A DNA stretch of 21,798 nucleotides from JBCBWG01 sp039186015 (lineage in GTDB: Bacteria > Pseudomonadota > Alphaproteobacteria > Rhizobiales > Hyphomicrobiaceae), in the NCBI GenBank assembly GCA_039186015.1, contig JBCDAH010000081.1, positions 1 through 21,798 of the forward strand. The letters run 5' to 3'. The notes below the pieces were generated by a model. The model was not told where the DNA came from. It searched no databases and was given only the letters and a program-made list of their open reading frames with translations. The position numbers were made by a program, and so were the translations under genes. Shown here in pieces: positions 7,759 through 15,255 of the stretch; position 1 is the stretch's first letter; every line of letters begins with the position of its first letter.

Positions 7759-7824
7759 CGGCCGCTCAATAACGTTTGGGGCAGATGAGGCAGAATCGTG
7801 AGGCGTGGAATTGGACGGGGTCGT

Positions 7825-8313
7825 CTACCCGCCGGCTGCTTCACGCTTGCGTCGCTCATAGAGCGATACGACGCCGATGACATCGTCAACCAGCATCCGC
7901 GCAATTGGGCCATCGGAATAGCTCGATGCGAGGACTTTGTTGTCATCGCCGAGCAGGAACTCACTTGGCTGGATGATCTGGCGACGATCTTCCCACCACG
8001 AGCCAAGCTTGTCTGCGATGTCACGGGTAACGCCATAACCAACTGGGAAAGAGACCTCGTCAGCCACTTCCTTCGCTTTGTCGATTGCATCAACGCTTGC
8101 TGCGACGACAGAGACGCCGAGAGTGGACAGTTCTGATGATTTTTCTGCTAAGCCGACCAACTGCCGGCGGCAATACGGTCACCAATGACCTCTGTAGAAA
8201 AGGATCAACTTGTAACCAGTCGTGAGACCGTCGGGCAGATCGAGCGTACCACCGTCGACCAGGTTAATGGTCATCGCGGGGAACGTCGCGCCGATACCGA
8301 GCTTTTCAGCCAT
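7825..8313 (-). CDS. Peroxiredoxin-like (AhpC/TSA family) selenoprotein, Sec at codon 45
   Basis: Two open frames (start 8313 to TGA 8179-8181, then on to the stop at 7825-7827) are in the same phase and form one 162-residue protein. It reads YKLILFYRGHW, then U45-P-Y-C48-RRQL. The Cys form of this thioredoxin-fold family has GHWCPYCRRQL, so TGA sits exactly at the first redox cysteine and gives a UxxC motif. The remainder (VVAASVDAIDKAKEVADEV, FPVGYGV, then PSEFLLGDDNKVLASSY) is typical AhpC/TSA-like and is well conserved on both sides of the TGA, which argues against decay. ATG 8313 is preceded by GGGAG. A candidate SECIS hairpin follows the TGA. The gene lies between tRNA-Sec and selD, the strongest context for Sec decoding. 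A thiol peroxidase or reductase role is inferred. Confidence 0.93.
8152..8181 (-). promoter_or_regulatory. Candidate bacterial SECIS element of the peroxiredoxin-like gene
   Basis: Counting the U of UGA as 1, nucleotides 11-16 (GCCGCC) pair with 24-30 (GGUCGGC) with one bulged U at 26. The 7-nt loop at 17-23 begins GG. A G at the start of the loop and a loop about 16-37 nt after the UGA match what I recall of bacterial SECIS elements. Not folded computationally. Confidence 0.55.
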
Positions 8314-8486
8314 GTGGGCTCCCAACCTCAACCATAGACAAAATACAGTCGCACGGCAGCGGCCTCGAGGCAAATAAAGTTCTGCGTGATCGCATTTGAA
8401 CGACCTGCTGAGGCGAGCACCGTGAACTCGCGGTCGTTGGCGGCGCCAGAGCGAAGGGCAGCAGAGCACCGGGCGACAAAATCGGT

Positions 8487-8582
8487 TGGCGGAAAAGAGT
8501 GGGAGTCGAACCCACCAGGGACGTCTCACGCCCCCCACCGGTTTTGAAGACCGGGCGCCCCACCAGGGTGCGATTCTCTTCC
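8487..8582 (-). tRNA. selC: tRNA-Sec (anticodon TCA)
   Basis: The gene is 96 nt including encoded CCA. It has an 8-bp acceptor stem (GGAAGAGA with TCTTTTCC, one G-T), discriminator G and a T arm GTGGG-TTCGACT-CCCAC, giving the 8+5 arrangement of bacterial tRNA-Sec. The anticodon stem-loop is CCGGT-CTTCAAA-ACCGG, with TCA at positions 34-36 as in E. coli selC. A long variable arm (GGGGCGT-GAG-ACGTCCC) is present. It starts 27 bases after selB and ends 173 bases before the peroxiredoxin-like start, on the same strand, so it may be cut out of an operon transcript. Confidence 0.97.
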
Positions 8583-8609
8583 TTGGCTATCGTCCCCGTC
8601 ACACCAACC

Positions 8610-10553
8610 TTAAGACGACGGAAAGGCCTTGTCAGCCGGTTGGCAGATTTCGCGCCCGTCACCAACGCGCTGTGTGAACTTGCGCCTGTCGAAATGCTCG
8701 AGAATCTCGATCGCCATGTTACGGCCAACGCCGGTTTGGTCGCGAAACGCGATAACTGATAAAAGCCCCTCAGGCGCATTGGCTGCCACGTCTTCGGCCA
8801 AGCCTGCTAATGCGCGCAGCGCTCCAAGTGTTAAAAATCGGTTCTTCGAGATTTGTGCAACGAGGCCCTGCCGCGCAGCACGTGCCAGGAAGCGCTCCAT
8901 CGAAATGTGCTCCATTTCCAATTGAGCTGAGATCTCGCGGGGCGTCAGTGGCCGCAATCCACTGTTCTCAAAGACCTCTGAAACCTGCTCCCAGATGGCG
9001 GCATCCTTGCCATCCAGTTTCGGTTTCTGGCCCGCGAGGCGTATACCGTCGGCATCCCGTACAAGCGCGCCCTCCGCCACGAACATGTCGACGATGATCG
9101 ACGTGCGTTTCCGTGAAAGCGGCCTGCCGTTACGGCCGACAAGCTCGATCTTACTGCCCGAATTGCGCTCGGACACTGCGGGCCCGCCAGCGTGTCGAGA
9201 ACGCCTCGGGTCGAGTTGATCGAACACCTGCGAACGAAATCCATCCCAGACCTGCTTGGAGAACGCGATACGTCCGGCGTCATCGTTGACGACGCGGAAC
9301 TCGGAACGGCGCTCGACCTCTGCCCGCTCCGCCTCGGTGAGATTGCGGTTCTCAGCGAACGTGTCGATTCTGACACCGGCGTCGGAGGCGCCAATCAGCG
9401 CCGAAAACGCTTCGGTCGCGTCGCGGTACTCGGATGCCTTCAAAATGGCGATACGCTCGGGTCTGGATCGCCCACGCCGTGGCGGGTGGATATCCAGAAC
9501 TCGTCCGCCGCCGATCGTGAATTGTGCCGATTGATCGCGAAGGATCAGGCGGTCACCGAAAACTGCGCCGATGGGCTCATCAACGGTGATTTGCGCGAGG
9601 GCCGACCTGCCGGGCTCGGTCTTCGTATCCTCCAACAGCGCGATCCGCCCAGTCGTTACCGCGGCGCCAAGATAGACATGAACCGGTGTCCAGTGAGCGA
9701 GGGGCCGCGCGAGATCCGGCACAACTTGGATGCGCGTATCGAACTTGCGCACGGGGGCTGCGACGTCCTCTCCGACGACCCATCGTCCGCGCGAGACTTC
9801 CGATTTGCGCAGCTCGGTCCCACTCAGGTTGAGCGCACACCGTTGGCCGGCACGGGCCGTTGCGGCCTCGGCATTCTGCGCGTGAAGTCCACGGATGCGC
9901 ATACGCATGTCACGGCCTGAGAGCTGAACCGTGTCACCGACGCTGACATGCCCTGAGAACACCGTGCCAGTGACGACAAGGCCGGTTCCGACGACGTTGA
10001 ACGCGCGGTCGATGGCGAGCCGGAACCGGCCATTGCTTGGTCGGAGTTCAGTTGTTCTGGCGGCCTCACTTAGGTGAGCGCCGAGCACCTCAATGCCCTC
10101 CCCGGTCTCGGCAGACACCGGAAACACCGGTGCATCCCGCAATGCGGTCCTCGAAAACAGATCGGCCACCTCGTCTCGAACAAACTCTAGCCAGTCCGCC
10201 TCGACCCGGTCGATCTTCGTAAGCGCGATCGCCCCCTTTGAAATCCCCATCAGGCTGGCGATCGCCAGATGTTCGCGAGTCTGCGGCATCGGCCCGTCGT
10301 CGGCGGCCACGACAAAAAGCACAAAGTCCGTGCCGGCCAGTCCGCAGAGCGCATTGCGAATGAACCGTTCGTGCCCGGGCACATCTACGAACCCGATCGT
10401 TAGCTCGTCGTCGATTGGCAGATAAGCAAAGCCGAGATCGATCGTGAGTTTCCGCTTCTTTTCCTCCGGCAGCCGGTCGGTATCGACGCCGGTCAACGCG
10501 CGGACGAGACTGGTCTTACCGTGGTCAACATGGCCTGCTGTGGCGATGATCAT
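8610..10553 (-). CDS. selB: Selenocysteine-specific elongation factor SelB
   Basis: This 647-residue factor brings Sec-tRNA to the ribosome at UGA codons marked by a SECIS hairpin. GTPase motifs are GHVDHGKT at 7-14 (G1), LTIDLGFA with the preceding KKRK (G2 region), DVPGH at 57-61 (G3), TKID at 112-115 (G4, T in place of the usual N) and SAE (G5). EF-Tu-like domains II and III follow (VGTGLVVTGTVFSG; GDRLILRDQSAQFTIGGG). The C-terminal third holds the winged-helix repeats that bind SECIS RNA (LTPREISAQLEMEHIS; GVGRNMAIEILEHFDR). Its ATG overlaps the selA stop in ATGA, implying translational coupling. Length is normal for the family. It is followed closely by tRNA-Sec. Confidence 0.97.
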   Translation of the reverse strand: MIIATAGHVDHGKTSLVRALTGVDTDRLPEEKKRKLTIDLGFAYLPIDDELTIGFVDVPGHERFIRNALCGLAGTDFVLFVVAADDGPMPQTREHLAIASLMGISKGAIALTKIDRVEADWLEFVRDEVADLFSRTALRDAPVFPVSAETGEGIEVLGAHLSEAARTTELRPSNGRFRLAIDRAFNVVGTGLVVTGTVFSGHVSVGDTVQLSGRDMRMRIRGLHAQNAEAATARAGQRCALNLSGTELRKSEVSRGRWVVGEDVAAPVRKFDTRIQVVPDLARPLAHWTPVHVYLGAAVTTGRIALLEDTKTEPGRSALAQITVDEPIGAVFGDRLILRDQSAQFTIGGGRVLDIHPPRRGRSRPERIAILKASEYRDATEAFSALIGASDAGVRIDTFAENRNLTEAERAEVERRSEFRVVNDDAGRIAFSKQVWDGFRSQVFDQLDPRRSRHAGGPAVSERNSGSKIELVGRNGRPLSRKRTSIIVDMFVAEGALVRDADGIRLAGQKPKLDGKDAAIWEQVSEVFENSGLRPLTPREISAQLEMEHISMERFLARAARQGLVAQISKNRFLTLGALRALAGLAEDVAANAPEGLLSVIAFRDQTGVGRNMAIEILEHFDRRKFTQRVGDGREICQPADKAFPSS

Positions 10554-11989
10554 GCTTCGACTTTAAGGGCTGCGAGTTGGTCGACGAAGGCTTGTTCGTC
10601 CATCAGGCATCTGAGGTCGAGCACAACGGCGCCGTCCTTGATCCGTCCAATTACGGGCCGGGGCAAAGCGCGAAACGCATCCAGTATGGCAGTCTCAGAG
10701 ATTGCAGCCCGAGGCGAAATCCGAAGCCCGGCACTTTCGATCGTCCGGGTCGGTAGCGCGCCGGAGCCGATTTGGCTGTCGCATGAGCAGACCGCGACGT
10801 CACCGGCAAGTCGCAGGGCAGCATCGACACTTGACCTCACCCGCTCAGCAGCCGCTCGGATCTCGCTTTCGGGGCGCGTCAGGGCGTGTAGCGTCGGCAA
10901 CCGTTCCTGCAGCGTGTCCGGATTGGCGTAGAGTTGCAGCACTGATGACAGCGCTGCCAATGTCATTTTATCGCAGCGCATGGCGCGCTTCATGGGGTTC
11001 GACTTTATCGCGCCGATAAGATCTGCCTGACCAACGATCACGCCGGCTTGCGGACCACCAAGCATCTTGTCGCCGGAAAATGTGACCAGATCGGCGCCGG
11101 ACCGGAGCGCGTCCATCGGCGTCGGCTCATGCGGCAGGCCATAGCGTTCCAGATCGACAAGAGTGCCGCTACCAAGGTCATTGACGAACGGGATGCAGTG
11201 GCGGCGACATAGTTCGGCGAGGTCTGCCTCAGACACGGCCTTCGTGAAGCCTTCGATGACATAGTTTGAAGTGTGCACTTTCATGATCAGCGCCGTGTCT
11301 TGGCCGATCGCGTGCGCGAAATCCTTCAAGTGCGTTCGGTTCGTCGTACCCACCTCGACAAGTTTGCAGCCGGATCGCGACATAATGTCGGGTATTCTGA
11401 ATGACCCGCCGATTTCGACCAACTCACCGCGAGAGACCGGCACCTCCTTGCCGAGCGCCAGCGTATTGAGGACGAGCATGACCGCGGCAGCGTTGTTATT
11501 GACGACGGTTGCAGCTTCGGCGCCGGTGATCGCGCAGATGCGGTCCTCGACGTGCGTATCGCGATCCCCACGGTTACCGCTTTCGAGGTCAAACTCGAGG
11601 TTACTTGGGCCGCGCGCGACGGCTGCGATCGCCACGATCGCCTCGGCTGGAAGTGCGGCCCTGCCCAGGTTTGTGTGAAGGACAGTGCCGGTGAGATTGA
11701 ACACCTCGACAAGCGATCCGGCCGCCTCTCGGGTCAACTGCTCGCTTACACGCGCTAGGACTTTATCGACCGTCACGGCAACACGAGGCGTCGCCATTTC
11801 TTTAACTGCGCGGAGTTCGTCTCGCAGTTCCGCCAAGATGTGGCGCACGACCCGCGTGACTTCCGGCCGGCCATGTTCTGCCAACAGCTCGCGCGAAGCG
11901 GGCGCATTCAAGACTCGGTCGACCGACGGCAACTGCGCCAGCACGCTCTTTGCGTTTTTCAGTTTCGAACTGGTGAGATCAGTGGACAT
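10550..11989 (-). CDS. selA: L-seryl-tRNA(Sec) selenium transferase SelA
   Basis: This PLP enzyme converts Ser-tRNA-Sec to Sec-tRNA-Sec using selenophosphate. It has 479 residues from ATG 11989 (GGGG just upstream). The frame is open to 12340, but the upstream part reads like noise and overlaps the preceding gene. LPSVDRVLNAP at 20-30, VFNLTGTVLHTNLGRAA at 96-112, TVVNNNAAAVMLVL at 161-174 and FVNDLGSGTLVDL at 268-280 are classic SelA. The PLP lysine is K308 in TFSGDKMLGGPQAG. The protein is slightly longer than E. coli SelA. The gene overlaps selB by 4 bases and lies 131 bases after the glutaredoxin-DinB gene. Confidence 0.97.
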   Translation of the reverse strand: MSTDLTSSKLKNAKSVLAQLPSVDRVLNAPASRELLAEHGRPEVTRVVRHILAELRDELRAVKEMATPRVAVTVDKVLARVSEQLTREAAGSLVEVFNLTGTVLHTNLGRAALPAEAIVAIAAVARGPSNLEFDLESGNRGDRDTHVEDRICAITGAEAATVVNNNAAAVMLVLNTLALGKEVPVSRGELVEIGGSFRIPDIMSRSGCKLVEVGTTNRTHLKDFAHAIGQDTALIMKVHTSNYVIEGFTKAVSEADLAELCRRHCIPFVNDLGSGTLVDLERYGLPHEPTPMDALRSGADLVTFSGDKMLGGPQAGVIVGQADLIGAIKSNPMKRAMRCDKMTLAALSSVLQLYANPDTLQERLPTLHALTRPESEIRAAAERVRSSVDAALRLAGDVAVCSCDSQIGSGALPTRTIESAGLRISPRAAISETAILDAFRALPRPVIGRIKDGAVVLDLRCLMDEQAFVDQLAALKVEA

Positions 11990-12120
11990 ACCCCAAGCAT
12001 ACTGCCTACGACCGTGTAGAAACAAACCTCTTAGCCTGCCGCAGCGCGCTTGTCGGGGGCGCGGCTCCAAAACGGGACGGCGTCGGGCTGCCAAACTCCA
12101 CAGCAAGACGACGGACGCGC

Positions 12121-12879
12121 TCAACCCCACACGGTATCGGTCAGCGGTAATCCTTCGATATCCGCCTTTGTCAGCGGACGATCGGGCTCGATTCCGGCTT
12201 GCTCGAGTAGAGATGCGACTTGGCGCACGTGCTGGGTCGAATGCCAAACCGTCCGTTCGAGCATGTCGTGACGCCGCATATCGCCGAAGTAGGTGGGAAC
12301 CTTGGCGTTGAAGTCTAGTTTGCCCGACGTCTCTGCCCACGCGTGAAACCGCGCGCGGGTCGCCTCGCCGAACTTCGCAATGTTCTCGCTCGACTGCAGG
12401 TCTTCAGGCGGCGGAGCAACGAGGTTTTCGTACGTCAGCGTCTCTCCGATTGCCTCCATGTCGAGATAGGCAATGGGAATCTGGAAGACGTGATGGAGTA
12501 GGACCCGCCATGACCGCGGGCGGCCCGGGAGCATGTTTTCAAGCTGATCGTCCGGCATCTGCCGCGTCAGACGGATCGCCGTCTCCAAAATACGATCGTA
12601 CCGCTCGATCAACTGCTTCGGCGAGAGCTCCGGGCCGGTGTTGTCATCCAGCCCAAGAAACTCGACGACTTCCCCGAGCACCTGAGCGAAAACGAACTTG
12701 TCGCCGCGGGATACGACCGGAACCGATCGAGCACCAAGCGCGCGAAGCTGCTCGAGGCCATCTTCGTTTTCAATAACGTTTATTGACTCGAACTCGATCT
12801 CACGGACCGAGAGGAATTCCTTGACCCTCAGACAGCTCGTTCAATGTGGCTGCCAGAAAACCTTGATTGTCTCGGGCAT
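12121..12879 (-). CDS. Glutaredoxin-DinB fusion selenoprotein, Sec at codon 13
   Basis: Reading from ATG 12879 (GGGGAA upstream) gives MPETIKVFWQPH-U13-TSC16-LRVKEFL, then INVIENEDG and ARSVPVVSRGDKFVFAQVLG, continuing in frame through a DinB-like domain to the stop at 12121. Total length is 252 residues. TGA 12841-12843 sits at the first cysteine of the CxxC of a glutaredoxin-like domain (residues 1-76); the cis-proline is P54. Cys-containing relatives read about WQPGCTSCLR. The DinB part (about 80-245) has candidate metal histidines at H129/H130, H213 and H217 (WHSTQHVRQ). A conventional caller would start at GTG 12681 and lose the whole redox domain. It is the first gene before selA, and a candidate SECIS follows the TGA. 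The substrate is unknown. Confidence 0.9.
12811..12843 (-). promoter_or_regulatory. Candidate bacterial SECIS element of the glutaredoxin-DinB gene
   Basis: Counting U of UGA as 1, GAGGG at 15-19 pairs with UCCUC at 29-33 (last pair G-U), closing a 9-nt loop. If the G-U pair is open, the loop begins G-U. Position relative to the UGA fits the bacterial pattern, but the stem is short. Confidence 0.4.
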
Positions 12880-12918
12880 CTTGTTCCCCGGAGTTGGTGC
12901 AAGCTCAGCAATCCCGGA

Positions 12919-12947
12919 ACGTTACGCAACACCGGCTTGTCGTGCAA
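12919..12947 (-). promoter_or_regulatory. Weak candidate promoter upstream of the glutaredoxin-DinB gene
   Basis: TTGCAC and TAACGT are separated by 17 bases, about 40 bases upstream of the start codon, in the 90-bp gap after the LysR gene. The -10 match is poor, so read-through from the LysR gene is an equally good explanation. Confidence 0.2.
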
Positions 12948-12969
12948 GCTGCTACGGGTCTGGCCGCGC

Positions 12970-13890
12970 CTACGTCCTCTTGGATTGGGCCACGTCTTTC
13001 AGGATCGGTGCGAACAACGTTGCAAGAAGCCGGGCCGGCTCGGAAAGAGGGCGGTCGCGGCGCCATAGGAGACCAATACCTCTGTTGAGAACTGGCCGGA
13101 TCGGTACAACGGCAATTGAGGTGTCGTGGTCCGGCGGCAGGACGGTTGCTGGCACGATGCCGACGCCAAGTCCGCTCGCAACGAACTGGAACAGGGTGCC
13201 AAACTGATTTGTGATGAGGCTGTGATCGAGTGTGACCCCGGTTGTGCTGGCGGCCAGGTCGATGATCCGCCGCAGCCCGGATTCGATCGGCATCGACACG
13301 AGTTGTTCGCCCGCAAGATCGGCAAGTTGAACGCTCGTGCGCCGCCAGAGGCGGTGTCCCGCTGGAAGGGCCGCGTAGAACCGCTCATCGACCACGTGGT
13401 CGACCAGGATGTCCTGGTTGCCGCTTGACGCATTCCCAATGCCGATGTCGACAATGCCGCTATGGACGTCTTCTGTTACTTGAGGCCCGAAGCCCTCCCG
13501 CACGCGGATCAGCATTTTCGGATGCCGCTTCCGAAACTGCACCAGGGCTGCCGGCAAGACCTGATGGGCGATGGACATCAACGAGGCGATCACGAGTTGT
13601 CCGCGCATTTCACCATCGAGCGCGCGAATGCGCTGCGTCTGCTGCTCGAGATCGACCAACATTTTCTCAGCGACCAAGACAAACTCCCGGCCTGCCTCGG
13701 ATAGTGAGACTAAACGGGTGCCGCGAAGAAACAGCCTGACTTCGAGGAGTTCTTCCGCCTGCTGGATGATCCGGCTGAGACCTGGCTGGGACAGTCCTAG
13801 GAAATTGGCGGCCGCAACGAAGCTGCCGAACCGGGCCAGCGCCACGATCGCACGCAGGTGCTTTACGTTCAGATTGGGTGCTTCGTGCAT
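12970..13890 (-). CDS. LysR-family transcriptional regulator
   Basis: This 306-residue regulator has an N-terminal HTH (LNVKHLRAIVALARFGSF, then AAANFLGLSQPGLSRIIQQA at about 25-44) and an effector-binding domain (GQLVIASLMSIAHQVLPAAL; GIVDIGIGNASSGNQDILVD; LPAGHRLWRR; GLGVGIVPATVLPP). The start is ATG 13890 with a poor RBS. It is divergent from the CaiB-conserved protein-UGSC operon across 69 bases, so that operon is its most likely target. It reads in the same direction as the Sec locus and ends 90 bases before the glutaredoxin-DinB start, so a link to that operon is also possible. The effector is unknown. Confidence 0.93.
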   Translation of the reverse strand: MHEAPNLNVKHLRAIVALARFGSFVAAANFLGLSQPGLSRIIQQAEELLEVRLFLRGTRLVSLSEAGREFVLVAEKMLVDLEQQTQRIRALDGEMRGQLVIASLMSIAHQVLPAALVQFRKRHPKMLIRVREGFGPQVTEDVHSGIVDIGIGNASSGNQDILVDHVVDERFYAALPAGHRLWRRTSVQLADLAGEQLVSMPIESGLRRIIDLAASTTGVTLDHSLITNQFGTLFQFVASGLGVGIVPATVLPPDHDTSIAVVPIRPVLNRGIGLLWRRDRPLSEPARLLATLFAPILKDVAQSKRT

Positions 13891-13959
13891 GCCTATTACA
13901 AATCCGCATCAATCATCGTTATCCATTTGCAATTGACATAGAGCGGTGCTCGGGGATGA
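13891..13959. promoter_or_regulatory. Divergent LysR/CaiB intergenic control region
   Basis: These 69 AT-rich bases must hold both promoters. CAAAT (13899-13903) and ATTTG (13925-13929) form an inverted repeat with a 21-base spacer, and CAATTG lies at 13930-13935. A consensus-like TTGACA is present on the plus strand at 13933-13938, but no good -10 follows at the right distance. Confidence 0.4.
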
Positions 13960-15237
13960 ATGCAAGGGTCAGTCGCGAGGCAATCTCTCCTGATGGAACA
14001 TGGACACGACAAGCCGCTTTCGGGTGTAAGGGTTGTTGACCTGACGCGCTATCTGTCCGGTCCACAGGCCACCCTCTTTCTTGCCGGTCTTGGCGCCGAA
14101 GTGATCAGAGTGGACAGTCCGGTGGTGGGCGACCCGGCCGCATCCGCGCCACCGTTTTTCGGGCCCGAAGGCGTCTCGATGTCACGGCGCACGGATGCCG
14201 ACATGGGAATTGCCTATCTCAAGCGCGCTAGAGGGAAACGGTCGCTCACGCTCAACCTTAGGTCCGATCGTGGACACGAAATCCTCTATCAGCTGCTCGG
14301 TACAGCGGATGTGCTGGTCGAGAATTTCAGGGTCGGCGTCGGCAAGAAACTGGGCCTTGATCGCTTGACCATTGAGAAGACATTCCCAAGCCTCGTGCAT
14401 TGCGCGATCACGGGATACGGGCATTCCGGGCCGGAAAGCGGGGCCAAAGCCTACGATCTGATGGTCCAGGCCGCCGCTGGCATGATGAGCATTACGGGAG
14501 AACCTGACGGACCACCCTGCAAAACGGGATCGTCTCTAACCGATGGTATTGCTGGAAGTCTGGCAGTCTCCGGCATACTTGCGGCTCTCCTTCAACGCGG
14601 GCGCACGGGTCGGGGACAGTTCATCGATGTCTCGATGGTCGACTGCCTTCTGTCCCTGATGCTCGACGAGCCGCTCGACTGCTATGACGACCTCGGCCTG
14701 GACATCCGGCAGGGCAATCGCATTATGCGGTTCTCACCATTTAACTCCTATCCGACGCTGGACGGCGGCCTGGTGCTCGGAGCCGCAACGCATCGGGATT
14801 GGGAAGCACTGCTTGAGGTCATAGGGCGTGCAGATCTGAAATCGTCGCCGACCATCAGCGATCCAGCCTGGCGCATTCAGAACAATACGAAGATCGATCA
14901 GCTTGTCAGCAACTGGACACGCCCGTTGACGACCGAGGTTGCGCTCGAACGGCTGTCGGCGCGCGACATTCCGTGCGCCGCAATCCGCGACGCTCGCCGT
15001 CTTTCGGATTGGCCTCATCTCGCGGCGCGCGGCCTCCTTCAGCCCTTGGAGCACCCAAAGCTGCCGGGCGTCAATGGGCCGCTCGCCCCACGTTTTCCGC
15101 TGCAATTCAGCGGCGCACCGACGGATTATGAGACCCCGGCCGCCGAGATTGGCGAACACACGCAGATAATACTCGGCGAGGAATTCGGGTTCGGGGAAGA
15201 CGAGCTGGAAGCCTTAAAGCGCGATGGAATTATCTAA
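13960..15237 (+). CDS. CaiB/BaiF family (class III) CoA transferase
   Basis: This 425-residue protein opens with LSGVRVVDLTRYLSGPQATL (20-39), then LGAEVIRVD, RGKRSLTLNLRSDRG and DVLVENFRVGVGKKLG. AKAYDLMVQAAAGMM carries the expected catalytic aspartate D166, and GRGQFIDVSMVD follows. It has an insertion-like stretch around residues 60-85 compared with the other CaiB protein in this window. ATG 13960 has GGGG about 5 bases upstream. ATG 13993 is an alternative that matches the usual N-terminal length better. It is the first gene of the operon with the conserved protein (18-base gap) and the UGSC selenoprotein. A CoA transferase in a seleno-operon suggests the substrate is handled as a CoA thioester, which is inference. 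Confidence 0.92.
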   Translation: MQGSVARQSLLMEHGHDKPLSGVRVVDLTRYLSGPQATLFLAGLGAEVIRVDSPVVGDPAASAPPFFGPEGVSMSRRTDADMGIAYLKRARGKRSLTLNLRSDRGHEILYQLLGTADVLVENFRVGVGKKLGLDRLTIEKTFPSLVHCAITGYGHSGPESGAKAYDLMVQAAAGMMSITGEPDGPPCKTGSSLTDGIAGSLAVSGILAALLQRGRTGRGQFIDVSMVDCLLSLMLDEPLDCYDDLGLDIRQGNRIMRFSPFNSYPTLDGGLVLGAATHRDWEALLEVIGRADLKSSPTISDPAWRIQNNTKIDQLVSNWTRPLTTEVALERLSARDIPCAAIRDARRLSDWPHLAARGLLQPLEHPKLPGVNGPLAPRFPLQFSGAPTDYETPAAEIGEHTQIILGEEFGFGEDELEALKRDGII

Positions 15238-15255
15238 GCCGTTTGGAGAGCCTTG

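Noticed and set aside
11990..12340. Longer selA frame starting at 12340
   Set aside because: The extra 117 residues are Arg/Ala-rich noise, overlap the 3' end of the glutaredoxin-DinB gene, and the SelA homology starts after ATG 11989.
12121..12681. DinB-only protein starting at GTG 12681
   Set aside because: The frame continues upstream through a complete glutaredoxin domain with one TGA at the redox cysteine and a good ATG/RBS at 12879.
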